Counted from the first letter of the stretch, positions 16,526 through 25,168 are shown. The stretch is 64,000 bases of DNA from Streptomyces deccanensis (GCF_022385335.1 NZ_CP092431.1:5208001-5272000), one strand, 5' to 3'. Notes: generated by a model from the sequence alone, not told the origin. Program-made: numbers and translations.

Positions 16526-17692
16526 TCACTCCACGAACGCCTCACGCACCGCGTCGTACTCCCGTGTCCACCACACCACCAGTGCCGAGGCCGCCGGGAA
16601 CTGCGGATCGGCACGTCTGTCGCCGCGCTCGTAGTGCCAGCGCAGCATCCAGAAGTCGTTGAGCCGCTCCCACCACACGCGGTGCACCGCCGCCGCGAGC
16701 TCGGCGGGGGCGGCGTTCGCGGAACGCCGGTACGCGCGCGCGTAGGAGCGCACTTTTGGCAGGTCCAGGGCGCCGACGGGACGCACGAAGAAGATCACCG
16801 CCGCCCGGACCGCCTCCTCCGCGCGCGGCTGCACACCCAACCGGTCCCAGTCGAGGATCGCGGCCGGCACGTCCGGGACGTCGTCCCGGTAGAGCACGTT
16901 GAAGGGGTGGAAGTCGCCGTGCACCCACCCCACCGAGCCACCCCTGGGCGGCCGCCGGTCCGCGTGCCGTTCCAGCAGCTGCCGCCGCTCCAGCAGCCGA
17001 TGCCGGGCGAGGGCGTCGAAGGGGTCGGCCGGACGGTGGCGGCGTACTCGGTCGAGCAGATCGTCGATGAGGGCGAAGGTGCGGACGGGATCGGCGCTCT
17101 CGGTCCCGCCCGCCCGAGAACTCCCGGCACCCCCGGCACCCCCGACATCCCCGACATCCCCGACACCCCCGGCACCGCCCGGAGGCGCCGGCGTCCCGCC
17201 GCCCCGTCGTTGTGACGGGATCAGTCGCTTCCGTACGGGCGCGGTCGGGCCCTGCGGTGGCATGACCCGTTCCAGGGAGGCGTGCACGACACCCAGCAGG
17301 GCCCCCAGACGGGCGCACTGCCCCCGGGTGAGCTGGCCCCCGTGCCGGTGGCGTCCCTCGATCCAGGGGTGCAGGGCGTAGGCGTGGCCGGCGACGACCG
17401 CCACCGTGCCCCCGTCCCGTCCGGTCAGCGGCGGAGCGACGGGAACGCCGAGGTCGGCGAGGCGCTGGGTGGCCCGGTGCTGGCGCAGGATCGCGGCCGG
17501 GTCGGCGGTCTCGGGGTCGAAGTGGTGTTTGAGGAAGTAGCGGCCTCGGGTGGTGCGGAGTCGGTAGCCGCGATTGAGGAGCCCCTCGTCGACGGGTTCG
17601 CACGCCAGCACGGACCCGGCGGAGTACTGCTCCAGCAGCGGACCCAGAGGGGGCGTGTGGAGCACGGGGGGTGGTACAGATGAGCGCGGCAC
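16526..17692 (-). CDS. Aminoglycoside-phosphotransferase-fold kinase (APH family)
   Basis: 388 residues. The C-lobe has the Brenner motif VHGDFHPFNVLY and the metal motif AILDWDRLG, both typical of the APH/choline-kinase fold, so it is a small-molecule kinase of unknown substrate rather than a proven resistance enzyme. Between the N-lobe and C-lobe sits a Gly-rich insertion (GGVGDVGDVGGAGGAG) encoded by imperfect 9-bp tandem repeats at 17122-17177. The GTG at 17692 gives a full-length domain but has no strong ribosome binding site. It is a single gene, convergent with the preceding kinase. Confidence 0.78.
   Translation of the reverse strand: MPRSSVPPPVLHTPPLGPLLEQYSAGSVLACEPVDEGLLNRGYRLRTTRGRYFLKHHFDPETADPAAILRQHRATQRLADLGVPVAPPLTGRDGGTVAVVAGHAYALHPWIEGRHRHGGQLTRGQCARLGALLGVVHASLERVMPPQGPTAPVRKRLIPSQRRGGGTPAPPGGAGGVGDVGDVGGAGGAGSSRAGGTESADPVRTFALIDDLLDRVRRHRPADPFDALARHRLLERRQLLERHADRRPPRGGSVGWVHGDFHPFNVLYRDDVPDVPAAILDWDRLGVQPRAEEAVRAAVIFFVRPVGALDLPKVRSYARAYRRSANAAPAELAAAVHRVWWERLNDFWMLRWHYERGDRRADPQFPAASALVVWWTREYDAVREAFVE
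17122..17177. repeat. Imperfect 9-bp tandem repeats inside the APH-family gene
   Basis: About six head-to-tail units of the type CCCCGRCAY-C encode alternating Gly-Val/Ala-Gly/Asp residues in a linker. They look like slippage-prone sequence. Confidence 0.65.
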
Positions 17693-18007
17693 GCGCCAGA
17701 TGTTAGGGCACGCGCCACGCCGCTGACCTCATGCTTGTCACACACAGTCGTTACCGATCACAGGACGCATGGATCCGAACTGTGGCTCGACGCGCAGACA
17801 TGCGGGCCGGGTCGCTGCCGCGCCGGAAGTGGAGCGAGGCGGTCCCGCCGCGTTCACGGATGGAGCAACTTGCGCCACCGATCTCACGGCCCGCCTCCGG
17901 CGAACTCTTCCCGTGGCCGGGGTGGCCGGGATAACGTGCCCGTGTTCCGGCCCCCTGCCAGGCTGTAGCCAGTGCTGTGACCAGCAGCTGTTCCCGACAG
18001 ACGCGAC

Positions 18008-18048
18008 TTACTTGGACCCCCTCATACCGAATTACTTGGAAATCCAAG
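18008..18048. promoter_or_regulatory. Repeat/palindrome upstream of the second bkd operon
   Basis: TTACTTGGA occurs at 18008-18016 and 18032-18040. The second copy is extended to the dyad CTTGGA-AA-TCCAAG (18035-18048). This is an AT-rich patch about 200 bases upstream of the E1 alpha start and a candidate operator. The remainder of the 550-base gap 17693-18242 holds no gene I can support. Confidence 0.45.
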
Positions 18049-18242
18049 GAAAATCGCAGGTCAGTAGGGGTTTCACAGGAATGTGGCGCACTGGGTAACG
18101 TGCCTCGTGCAGGGCGCTCGCCGGGGCACCTGTCACGTCTGTTCCCGGCCAAGGGCACCCACCCCGTGCACGGGCACCGGGATCAGGCGAGCCGCACTGG
18201 TCACCCGGCAACCCCGGGGGCCGGACCGACGGAGGAGCACAC

Positions 18243-19460
18243 GTGACCGTGGAGAGCACTGCCGCGCGCAAGCCGCGACGCAGCGCCGCAGGCAAGACCG
18301 GCACCACCGGCAGCAAGGCGGCCGGCACCACCGGCACCAGGCGCGCCACTGCGAAGAAGCCGACCGACGCATCGCCCGAACTCGTTCAGCTGCTGACGCC
18401 CGAGGGCAAGCGCGTCAAGAACGCCGAGTACGACCCGTTCGTCGCGGACATCACCGCCGACGAGCTGCGGGGCCTGTACCGCGACATGGTGCTGACCCGT
18501 CGCTTCGACGCCGAGGCCACCTCCCTGCAGCGCCAGGGCGAGCTGGGCCTGTGGGCCTCACTGCTCGGCCAGGAGGCCGCCCAGATCGGCTCAGGGCGGG
18601 CCACCCGCGAGGACGACTACGTCTTCCCGACCTACCGCGAACACGGCGTCGCCTGGTGCCGCGGCGTCGACCCGACCAATCTGCTGGGCATGTTCCGCGG
18701 AGTGAACAACGGCGGCTGGGACCCGAACAGCAACAACTTCCACCTCTACACGATCGTCATCGGCTCCCAGACGCTGCACGCCACCGGCTACGCCATGGGC
18801 ATCGCCAAGGACGGCGCCGACTCGGCGGTCATCGCCTACTTCGGCGACGGCGCCTCCAGCCAGGGCGACGTCGCCGAGGCCTTCACCTTCTCCGCGGTCT
18901 ACAACGCGCCGGTCGTGTTCTTCTGCCAGAACAACCAGTGGGCCATCTCGGAGCCCACGGAGAAGCAGACCCGCGTCCCGCTGTACCAGCGCGCCCAGGG
19001 CTTCGGCTTCCCGGGCGTCCGCGTCGACGGCAACGACGTCCTGGGCTGTCTCGCGGTCACCAAGTGGGCGCTGGAGCGCGCCCGCCGGGGCGAGGGACCC
19101 ACCCTGGTCGAGGCGTACACCTACCGGATGGGCGCCCACACCACCTCCGACGACCCCACCCGCTACCGCCACGACGACGAGCGGGTGGCCTGGGAGGCCA
19201 AGGACCCGATCGCGCGTCTGCGCGGCTACCTCGAGTCCGAAACGGACACGAACGAGGGATTCTTCGCGGAACTCGAAGCGGAGAGCGAGGCGTTGGGAAG
19301 GCGAGTGCGCGAAGCGGTGCGTGCCATGCCCGACCCGGACCACTTCGCCATCTTCGAGAACGCGTACGCGGACGGACACGCGCTCGTGGACGAGGAGCGC
19401 GCCCAGTTCGCGGCGTACCAGGCGTCGTTCGCCGATGTGGACGAAGAGGAGGGCAAGTAG
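18243..19460 (+). CDS. bkdF: Branched-chain 2-oxoacid dehydrogenase E1 alpha subunit, second cluster
   Basis: 405 residues. The ThDP motif begins at GDGASSQGD (201-209) and ends at NN (230-231). Compared with the first E1 alpha it has an N-terminal tail of about 45 residues that is very rich in Lys, Arg, Ala, Thr and Gly (RKPRRSAAGKTG...TAKKP), probably disordered. GTG start with GGAGGAG eight bases upstream. Its length fits BkdF of the S. avermitilis bkdFGH cluster, as I recall. It starts a three-gene operon with a two-base gap to the next gene. Specificity for branched-chain 2-oxoacids rather than pyruvate is inferred from the paired cluster layout. Confidence 0.88.
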   Translation: MTVESTAARKPRRSAAGKTGTTGSKAAGTTGTRRATAKKPTDASPELVQLLTPEGKRVKNAEYDPFVADITADELRGLYRDMVLTRRFDAEATSLQRQGELGLWASLLGQEAAQIGSGRATREDDYVFPTYREHGVAWCRGVDPTNLLGMFRGVNNGGWDPNSNNFHLYTIVIGSQTLHATGYAMGIAKDGADSAVIAYFGDGASSQGDVAEAFTFSAVYNAPVVFFCQNNQWAISEPTEKQTRVPLYQRAQGFGFPGVRVDGNDVLGCLAVTKWALERARRGEGPTLVEAYTYRMGAHTTSDDPTRYRHDDERVAWEAKDPIARLRGYLESETDTNEGFFAELEAESEALGRRVREAVRAMPDPDHFAIFENAYADGHALVDEERAQFAAYQASFADVDEEEGK

Positions 19461-19462
19461 CG

Positions 19463-20488
19463 ATGACCACGCAGACAGCCGCGCAGACGGCAGGGCAGGA
19501 CGCCGGGCCCGCCGTGAAGAACATGGCGATCGCCAAGGCGATCAACGAATCGCTGCGCACGGCCCTCGAAGCCGACCCCAAGGTCCTCGTCATGGGCGAG
19601 GACGTCGGCAAACTCGGCGGAGTGTTCCGGGTGACCGACGGCCTCCAGAAGGACTTCGGCGAGGACCGGGTCATCGACACCCCGCTCGCCGAGTCCGGCA
19701 TCGTCGGCACCGCCATCGGCCTGGCCCTCAGGGGCTACCGCCCCGTGGTCGAGATCCAGTTCGACGGCTTCGTCTTCCCCGCCTACGACCAGATCGTCAC
19801 CCAGCTCGCCAAGATGCACGCCCGCTCGCTGGGCAAGGTCAAGCTCCCCGTCGTCGTCCGCATCCCCTACGGCGGCGGCATCGGCGCGGTCGAACACCAC
19901 TCCGAGTCCCCGGAGGCGCTCTTCGCGCACGTGGCGGGCCTGAAGGTGGTCTCGCCGTCGAACGCGTCGGACGCCTACTGGATGATGCAGCAGGCCATCC
20001 AGAGCGACGACCCGGTGATCTTCTTCGAGCCCAAGCGGCGCTACTGGGACAAGGCCGAGGTCAACCCCGAGGCGATCCCCGGCCCGCTGCACAAGGCCCG
20101 GGTGGTCCGCGAGGGCACCGACCTCACGCTCGCCGCGTACGGCCCCATGGTGAAGCTCTGCCAGGAGGTCGCCGACGCCGCCGCCGAGGAGGGCAGGGCC
20201 CTGGAGGTCCTGGACCTGCGGTCGGTCTCCCCGCTGGACTTCGACTCGATCCAGACCTCGGTGGAGAAGACCCGCCGTCTGATCGTGGTCCACGAGGCCC
20301 CGGTGTTCTTCGGCTCGGGCGCGGAGATCGCCGCCCGGATCACGGAGCGCTGCTTCTACCACCTGGAGGCCCCGGTACTCAGGGTCGGCGGCTACCACGC
20401 CCCGTACCCGCCGGCCCGCCTGGAGGAGGAGTACCTGCCGGGTCTGGACCGGGTGCTCGACGCCGTCGACCGCTCGCTGGCGTACTGA
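19463..20488 (+). CDS. bkdG: Branched-chain 2-oxoacid dehydrogenase E1 beta subunit, second cluster
   Basis: 341 residues. It has the same landmarks as the first E1 beta: MGEDVGKLGGVFRVTDGL, PYGGGIGAVEHHSESPE and a C-terminal transketolase domain with EVLDLRSVSPLD. The N-terminal 18 residues (Thr/Ala/Gln-rich) are extra. It begins two bases after the E1 alpha stop and partners that subunit. It is clearly paralogous, not identical, to the gene at 1968, so the duplication is old. Confidence 0.9.
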   Translation: MTTQTAAQTAGQDAGPAVKNMAIAKAINESLRTALEADPKVLVMGEDVGKLGGVFRVTDGLQKDFGEDRVIDTPLAESGIVGTAIGLALRGYRPVVEIQFDGFVFPAYDQIVTQLAKMHARSLGKVKLPVVVRIPYGGGIGAVEHHSESPEALFAHVAGLKVVSPSNASDAYWMMQQAIQSDDPVIFFEPKRRYWDKAEVNPEAIPGPLHKARVVREGTDLTLAAYGPMVKLCQEVADAAAEEGRALEVLDLRSVSPLDFDSIQTSVEKTRRLIVVHEAPVFFGSGAEIAARITERCFYHLEAPVLRVGGYHAPYPPARLEEEYLPGLDRVLDAVDRSLAY

Positions 20489-20499
20489 GGGAGAGGTCC

Positions 20500-21990
20500 G
20501 TGACGACGATGACAGACACGTCTCCGCGCGAGTTCAAGATGCCCGACGTGGGCGAGGGACTCACCGAGGCCGAGATCCTCAAGTGGTACGTCCAGCCCGG
20601 TGACACCGTCACCGACGGCCAGATCGTCTGCGAGGTCGAGACGGCCAAGGCCGCCGTCGAACTGCCCATCCCGTACGACGGTGTCGTACGCGCCCTGCAC
20701 TTCCCCGAGGGCACCACGGTCGATGTCGGTACGTCGATCATCGCGGTGGACGTGGCGGGCGGGGCGGCCCCGGCCGCCGAGGAAGCCGCGCCCGCCCGGC
20801 AGGCGGCCGAGCCGGAGCCGGTGGCGAAGCCGGAGCCCGCGGCGAAGCCCGTGGCGGCGCCGGCGGCCAAGAAGCCCGAGGGCCGCAAGCCGGTCCTCGT
20901 CGGCTACGGCGTCGCCGAGTCCTCCACGAAGCGCCGCCCCCGCAAGGGCGTCCCGGCCGCCGCCGCGCCCGCCGAGGACACGCTGTACGGCGCCTCGGCC
21001 CTCCAGGGGGCCCAGAGCGAGCTGAACGGACACGGACAGCACGGGATCACCGTCGCGCGTCCGCTGGCGAAGCCGCCGGTCCGCAAGCTGGCCAAGGACC
21101 TCGGGGTGGACCTGGCGACGATCACCCCGTCCGGCCCGGACGGCATCATCACCCGCGAGGACGTCCACGCGGCCGTGGCCCCACCGGCGGCTCCCGAGCC
21201 GGTGACGCAGGCACCCACGGCACCGCCGGCCCCTGCCGCGACCGCCGCGTCCGTTCCGGCCCCGGCGCCGGTGGCGTCGTACGACGGCGCGCGCGAGACC
21301 CGTGTGCCCATCAAGGGTGTCCGGAAGGCGACGGCGGCGGCGATGGTCGGCTCGGCGTTCACCGCGCCGCATGTCACCGAGTTCGTGACGGTCGACGTGA
21401 CGCGCACGATGAAGCTGGTCGAGGAGCTGAAGCAGGACAAGGAACTGGCGGGGCTGCGGGTCAATCCGTTGCTGTTGATCGCCAAGGCCCTGCTGGTGGC
21501 GATCAGGCGCAATCCGGAGATCAACGCGTCCTGGGACGAGGCCGCGCAGGAGATCGTGGTCAAGCACTACGTGAACCTGGGGATCGCAGCCGCCACCCCA
21601 CGCGGTCTGATCGTCCCGAACATCAAGGACGCCCACGCCAAGACGCTGCCGCAACTGGCGGAGTCCCTGGGCGAGCTGGTCTCGACGGCCAAGGACGGCC
21701 GGACCTCCCCGGCCGCCATGCAGGGCGGCACGGTCACCATCACCAACGTGGGCGTCTTCGGCATCGACACCGGTACGCCCATCCTCAACCCCGGCGAGTC
21801 CGCGATCCTCGCGGTCGGTTCGATCAAGCTCCAGCCGTGGGTCCACAAGGGGAAGGTGAAGCCCCGCCAGGTCACCACACTGGCGCTCTCCTTCGACCAC
21901 CGGTTGGTGGACGGGGAGCTGGGGTCGAAGGTGCTGGCGGATGTGGCGGCGATTCTGGAACAGCCGAAGAGGTTGATCACTTGGGCGTGA
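20500..21990 (+). CDS. bkdH: Branched-chain 2-oxoacid dehydrogenase E2, second cluster
   Basis: 496 residues. Lipoyl domain with Lys50 (CEVETAKAAVEL), Ala/Pro/Lys/Glu-rich linker with VLVGYG, subunit-binding domain about 188-224 (PPVRKLAKDLGVDL), a second Ala/Pro linker, and the catalytic domain ending in FDHRLVDG (His about 467, Asp about 471). The GTG at 20500 is preceded by a GGGAGAGG stretch; an internal ATG three codons later is an alternative. It is the last gene of the operon and is followed by a near-ideal terminator. No E3 follows here either. Confidence 0.9.
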   Translation: MTTMTDTSPREFKMPDVGEGLTEAEILKWYVQPGDTVTDGQIVCEVETAKAAVELPIPYDGVVRALHFPEGTTVDVGTSIIAVDVAGGAAPAAEEAAPARQAAEPEPVAKPEPAAKPVAAPAAKKPEGRKPVLVGYGVAESSTKRRPRKGVPAAAAPAEDTLYGASALQGAQSELNGHGQHGITVARPLAKPPVRKLAKDLGVDLATITPSGPDGIITREDVHAAVAPPAAPEPVTQAPTAPPAPAATAASVPAPAPVASYDGARETRVPIKGVRKATAAAMVGSAFTAPHVTEFVTVDVTRTMKLVEELKQDKELAGLRVNPLLLIAKALLVAIRRNPEINASWDEAAQEIVVKHYVNLGIAAATPRGLIVPNIKDAHAKTLPQLAESLGELVSTAKDGRTSPAAMQGGTVTITNVGVFGIDTGTPILNPGESAILAVGSIKLQPWVHKGKVKPRQVTTLALSFDHRLVDGELGSKVLADVAAILEQPKRLITWA

Positions 21991-22016
21991 GGCAGCCGAC
22001 TGGGTAGGCTCACGGC

Positions 22017-22064
22017 GAAGGGGCCGGTCGCAAATTCGTCTTGCGACCGGCCCCTTCTCTTTCA
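22017..22064 (+). terminator. Strong terminator after the second bkd operon
   Basis: A 17-bp perfect stem (22017-22033 with 22041-22057) with a seven-base loop is followed by the pyrimidine tail TCTTTC. It also separates the operon from the convergent BRO-N gene ending at 22082. Confidence 0.92.
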
Positions 22065-22081
22065 GCCCTGCTCAACTGGCG

Positions 22082-23128
22082 TCAGCGGCGGCTGAGCACG
22101 TACACGGGCGCCCCGTCCTCCGCCGCGCCCACGGGATGGATGCAGGCGTGCTTGCGCAGCAGCCGGAGGCACTCGTTGACGCGGTGCACCGACAGTCCCG
22201 TACGGGCCGCGATCGCCTCCAGCGGCTGCCGCAGCTCACCCTCCTCGACGAGCACCGGCGCGATCACCACGGCCACCGTCCACACGTCCGTCGTCACGGA
22301 CAACCGCTCGCGCCAGTCGGCCAGGACGGACTCGGTGGTGGGGTGCGTCTCGAAGGCGGTGGCGGCGGGGGCCGGGTGCGCGACGGCGAGGGTGTCGAGC
22401 CGGTTGGCGATGCGCTCCATCGCCAGGGCCATGGCCTGCTGGGCGGCGAGGCCGGCCCGCTGCATCTCGACCATCTGCTGCTGGGTGGCCAGCATTTGCT
22501 GCTGAGTCTCCAGCATCTGCTGCTGGGTTTCCAACATGTGCTGTTGCGAGTCCAGCATCTGCTGTTGCAACGCGAGGGACTTCTGCTGGGAGACCGCCAG
22601 TTGCTCGTCCGCCTGGAGGTTGCGCTCTTCGAGCCGGACGATGGCGTCGGCGATCTGCTCGGGCATGGCGTACGCGATCGGCGCGCCGGGGCCGACGGGC
22701 TGGACCTCGGCCTCGTCGAGGGCGAAGGAGCCCTCGCGCTGAATGGTCTCGATCACTTCGGCGACCCACTGCTTGAAGGGTGCGCACTCTGGCTTGGTGC
22801 AGGCGCCGACGAGCAGGATGAGACCTTGCAGAGAGATGACATTCAAGTCTCGGCGCCACTCCCTACCTGCGGGAATGCTGAGACCGTAACCCCCAGTTAG
22901 GGTCTCGAGAATGTCTCGATGGCGCTCCGGAACGTGATCCGAGAGTGCCTTCTGAGGGTTGGTGTGCCCCAACTGCTTGCAGACGTCCACCGCCGGGAAC
23001 CAATGCGTTCCGTCCGGCATGGTGAGTCGGCGGACGCGGGCTCCGGTGGCCGCGTACACGAAGTCGCCGGCGTCGATGGCGTCGTGCTGCGTCCTGGGGT
23101 CGGGTTGGTGCTTGCTGGGTTCGATCAT
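22082..23128 (-). CDS. BRO-N domain protein with a heptad-repeat coiled coil
   Basis: 348 residues. The N-terminal part (about 22-135) fits a BRO-N/phage antirepressor-type DNA-binding domain (FPAVDVCKQLGHTNPQKALSDHV, later LNVISLQGLILLVGACTKPE). Residues 181-232 form heptads QQQMLET/QQQMLAT, a probable parallel coiled coil. A predicted winged-helix or HTH segment follows near the C terminus (LEAIAARTGLSVHRVNECLRLL). BRO-N proteins are common in phages and as lone regulators in Streptomyces. The ATG at 23128 follows GGAGG by eight bases, better than the in-frame GTG three codons upstream. No phage genes adjoin it, so it looks domesticated. Target unknown. Confidence 0.78.
   Translation of the reverse strand: MIEPSKHQPDPRTQHDAIDAGDFVYAATGARVRRLTMPDGTHWFPAVDVCKQLGHTNPQKALSDHVPERHRDILETLTGGYGLSIPAGREWRRDLNVISLQGLILLVGACTKPECAPFKQWVAEVIETIQREGSFALDEAEVQPVGPGAPIAYAMPEQIADAIVRLEERNLQADEQLAVSQQKSLALQQQMLDSQQHMLETQQQMLETQQQMLATQQQMVEMQRAGLAAQQAMALAMERIANRLDTLAVAHPAPAATAFETHPTTESVLADWRERLSVTTDVWTVAVVIAPVLVEEGELRQPLEAIAARTGLSVHRVNECLRLLRKHACIHPVGAAEDGAPVYVLSRR
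22433..22588. repeat. 21-bp (heptad-encoding) tandem repeats in the BRO-N gene
   Basis: About six to seven imperfect 21-bp units, including nearly identical CAGCATCTGCTGCTGGGTTTC-type units, encode seven-residue repeats with Gln-Gln and Met-Leu at fixed positions. Copy number could vary by slippage. Confidence 0.75.
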
Positions 23129-23240
23129 GTGAACCACCTCCGCTGCGGAACGTACGGGGGCGGAAATCGAATATGCCAGCTGGGTTAGCCATGTTCACTA
23201 TTGCGAGGTAAAGAAGCGTGATCGGCTTGCGTCGAGAAAC

Positions 23241-23278
23241 GCGAAGGGGGCCACCGCGGTGAGCGGTGGCCCCTTCGC
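23241..23278 (-). terminator. Terminator after the D,D-carboxypeptidase gene
   Basis: GCGAAGGGGGCCACCGC (23241-23257) pairs with GCGGTGGCCCCTTCGC (23263-23278) with one bulged G and a five-base loop. On the minus strand it is followed by GTTTCTC. It lies just past the gene end at 23301. Confidence 0.82.
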
Positions 23279-23300
23279 ATGCCTCCGAGAGGCCGGTGGG

Positions 23301-24200
23301 CTAGATGGTGGCGAAGCCGTAGTCCATCAGCTTCTTCACGTCCGCCATGCGCGTGGTCTCGTTGGTGGAGGTGAGGACGGTGCCGACGATCGTCTTGCCA
23401 TTGCGGGTGGCGGCGAAGATGAGGCAGTACTTGGCCTCGGTGCCGGAACCCGTCTTGACGCCGATCGTGCCCTTCCAGCCGAGCAGCTGGTTCGTGTTGT
23501 TCCACGTCGCCATGGTGCGCGTGCTGCCGGTCTTGGTGATGGTCTTCGCCGTGTACGACTTGGTCGCCACGATCTTCTTGAACGTCGCGTTCTTCATGAC
23601 GTTCTGCGCGAGCTTGCTGAGGTCGCGCGGAGTCGATGCGTTCGCGCCCTTGCTGATGCCGTCGAACGAGTCGAACTTCGTGTTCGTCATGCCGAGGCTC
23701 TTGGCCGTGGAGTTCATCTTTGCGATGAAGTTCTTGGTGCGGGCGGAGACCGTCGAGCCGGAGCCGAACTTGTCGGCGAGTGCCATGGCGGCCTCACAAC
23801 CCGACTTCAGCATCATCCCGTACAGCAGCTGACGGACGGTGACCTTGTCGCCGACGATCAGGTTGGCCGACGACGCGCCGTTCTTGACGATGTAGTCGCT
23901 GTACTCCTTCTTGATCGTCACCTTGGCGTCGAGGTTCAGGTTCGACTGCGACAGCACGACCTTGGCGGTCATGGCCTTCGTGGTGGAGGCGGTGAGCCTC
24001 TTGGTGTCGGCGGCCTTGGTGAAGAGCGTCTTGCCGTTGGCGGCGTTCATCACGAACCCGCCCTTGGCGGTGATCGTGGGCTTCGCGGGAGCGGCCTGCG
24101 CGGGAGCGGAGGTGGCTACTCCGGTCGCGATCATCGCACCGGTGGTCACGACGACTGCGGCGGCCCTGCGGACACGTGCGCCCTTTATGGCGGTAATCAA
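23301..24200 (-). CDS. Secreted D-alanyl-D-alanine carboxypeptidase (S11 family, PBP5-like)
   Basis: 299 residues. A basic start and hydrophobic core (RRAAAVVVTTGAMIATG) ending APAQAAP form a signal peptide. The S11 motifs are STTK (active Ser), SGC in place of the textbook SGN, and KTGSGT. SGC is a recognised variant in actinobacterial members as I recall. The enzyme trims the terminal D-Ala from peptidoglycan stem peptides outside the membrane. It lacks the C-terminal amphipathic anchor of E. coli PBP5 and ends soon after the catalytic domain, so it is probably released or wall-bound. A TTG start at 24200 is used, with GGGG eight bases upstream; this is the weakest point of the call. Confidence 0.85.
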   Translation of the reverse strand: MITAIKGARVRRAAAVVVTTGAMIATGVATSAPAQAAPAKPTITAKGGFVMNAANGKTLFTKAADTKRLTASTTKAMTAKVVLSQSNLNLDAKVTIKKEYSDYIVKNGASSANLIVGDKVTVRQLLYGMMLKSGCEAAMALADKFGSGSTVSARTKNFIAKMNSTAKSLGMTNTKFDSFDGISKGANASTPRDLSKLAQNVMKNATFKKIVATKSYTAKTITKTGSTRTMATWNNTNQLLGWKGTIGVKTGSGTEAKYCLIFAATRNGKTIVGTVLTSTNETTRMADVKKLMDYGFATI

Positions 24201-24362
24201 GTCAAGTACCCCGATTGCGTCAAATGTCTGTGGAGCGCGGCCACTTGGGCACCTGTTGCGGGCAAGCAGGGCCGCTTCTCATGTGACAAGTGAGTAGCAC
24301 AAAAGGTTGTGCTCTGGGTGAGGTGGGGGTCAATTCGAGTCCATCTCACAGTCTTTTGACGG

Positions 24363-24395
24363 GTTCACAGTGGGTGAACGGTGGGTTCGAAGTGG
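24363..24395. promoter_or_regulatory. 11-bp tandem repeats between the carboxypeptidase and GntR genes (PHO-box-like)
   Basis: GTTCACAGTGG, GTGAACGGTGG and GTTCGAAGTGG follow each other without spacers. The first two also form a GTTCAC/GTGAAC inverted repeat. The 11-bp period and GTTCA core resemble a PhoP site, but only the first unit is a close match. It lies about 90 bases upstream of the GntR gene and 160 bases upstream of the divergent carboxypeptidase. Confidence 0.4.
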
Positions 24396-24481
24396 GCTCG
24401 GGCGCGGGTGCGGCGCGGGCGTGCCGTTCCGGATCGTGGACGGGAACGGCAATGCGTACGTGTTGTATCTATGCTGTGGGC

Positions 24482-25168
24482 ATGCCCTCCGCCCCAGCTC
24501 CCGCCGCAGCAACCGCCACCGGCCCCGCCGTGAAGCAGCCCCCCGCCGCCGACCGTGTCTACGCCCACGTCAAACAGGGTGTGCTGGAGCGCCGCTACGA
24601 GGGCGGCACGTTGCTCACCGAGGGCGAGCTGGCCGAGGCGGTCGGCGTGTCGCGGACGCCGGTGCGGGAGGCCCTGCTGCGGCTGGAGGTCGAAGGGCTG
24701 ATCAAGCTCTACCCGAAGAAGGGCGCCCTGGTGCTGCCCGTCTCCGCCCAGGAGATCGCGGATGTGGTGGAGACCCGGCAGCTGGTCGAGGAGCACGCCG
24801 TCCGCAAGACGGCCCCGGCCTCGCCGCAGCTGATCGAGCGGCTGGAGAGTCTGCTGGAGCGGCAGAAGGCGCAGGCCGCCGCCGGGGACCTGGCGGGTGC
24901 CGCGGTGACCGACCGCTGTTTCCACGCGGAGATCGTCCGCAGCGGGGGGAACGAGATTCTCTCCCGCCTCTACGACCAACTCCGGGACCGGCAGCTGCGG
25001 ATGGGCGTCGCCGTGATGCACGCCCACCCCGACCGCATCACCAAGACGCTCACCGAGCACGAGGAGATCCTCCAGGCGCTGCGCACGGGCGACGCGGAGG
25101 CGGCCGTGGAGATCGTGCACCGGCACGTGAGCTGGTTCTCCAACCTGGCGCGGGGGGAGGTCCGTTGA
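24482..25168 (+). CDS. GntR-family regulator, FadR/FCD type
   Basis: 228 residues. Residues about 22-90 are a GntR winged helix (YAHVKQGVLERRYEGG, then LAEAVGVSRTPVREALLRL). The C-terminal all-helical FCD domain (VVETRQLVEEHAVRK, later FHAEIV, HEEILQALRTGD, HRHVSWF) carries the metal-binding histidines usual in FadR-type sensors of carboxylate metabolites. The start has no Shine-Dalgarno and a TATCTATGCT promoter-like stretch ends about 6 bases before it, so the message may be nearly leaderless. Its stop overlaps the TTG of the following MFS gene, indicating that the regulator and transporter act on the same compound. Confidence 0.88.
   Translation: MPSAPAPAAATATGPAVKQPPAADRVYAHVKQGVLERRYEGGTLLTEGELAEAVGVSRTPVREALLRLEVEGLIKLYPKKGALVLPVSAQEIADVVETRQLVEEHAVRKTAPASPQLIERLESLLERQKAQAAAGDLAGAAVTDRCFHAEIVRSGGNEILSRLYDQLRDRQLRMGVAVMHAHPDRITKTLTEHEEILQALRTGDAEAAVEIVHRHVSWFSNLARGEVR

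Noticed and set aside
16526..17692. APH-family gene as an aminoglycoside resistance determinant
   Set aside because: The fold is shared by many small-molecule kinases, and nothing in the context or sequence points to an antibiotic substrate.
17751..18158. A 135-codon minus-strand frame upstream of the second bkd operon
   Set aside because: No ribosome site, Cys/Arg-rich shadow composition, and it covers the promoter-like repeats.
22082..23128. BRO-N gene as a sign of an integrated prophage
   Set aside because: No integrase, portal, terminase or other phage genes and no att-like repeats in the surrounding core genes.
24290..24481. N-terminal extension of the GntR regulator to an upstream start
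   Set aside because: The extra 64 residues do not resemble the family and run through the 11-bp repeats and the promoter-like region.
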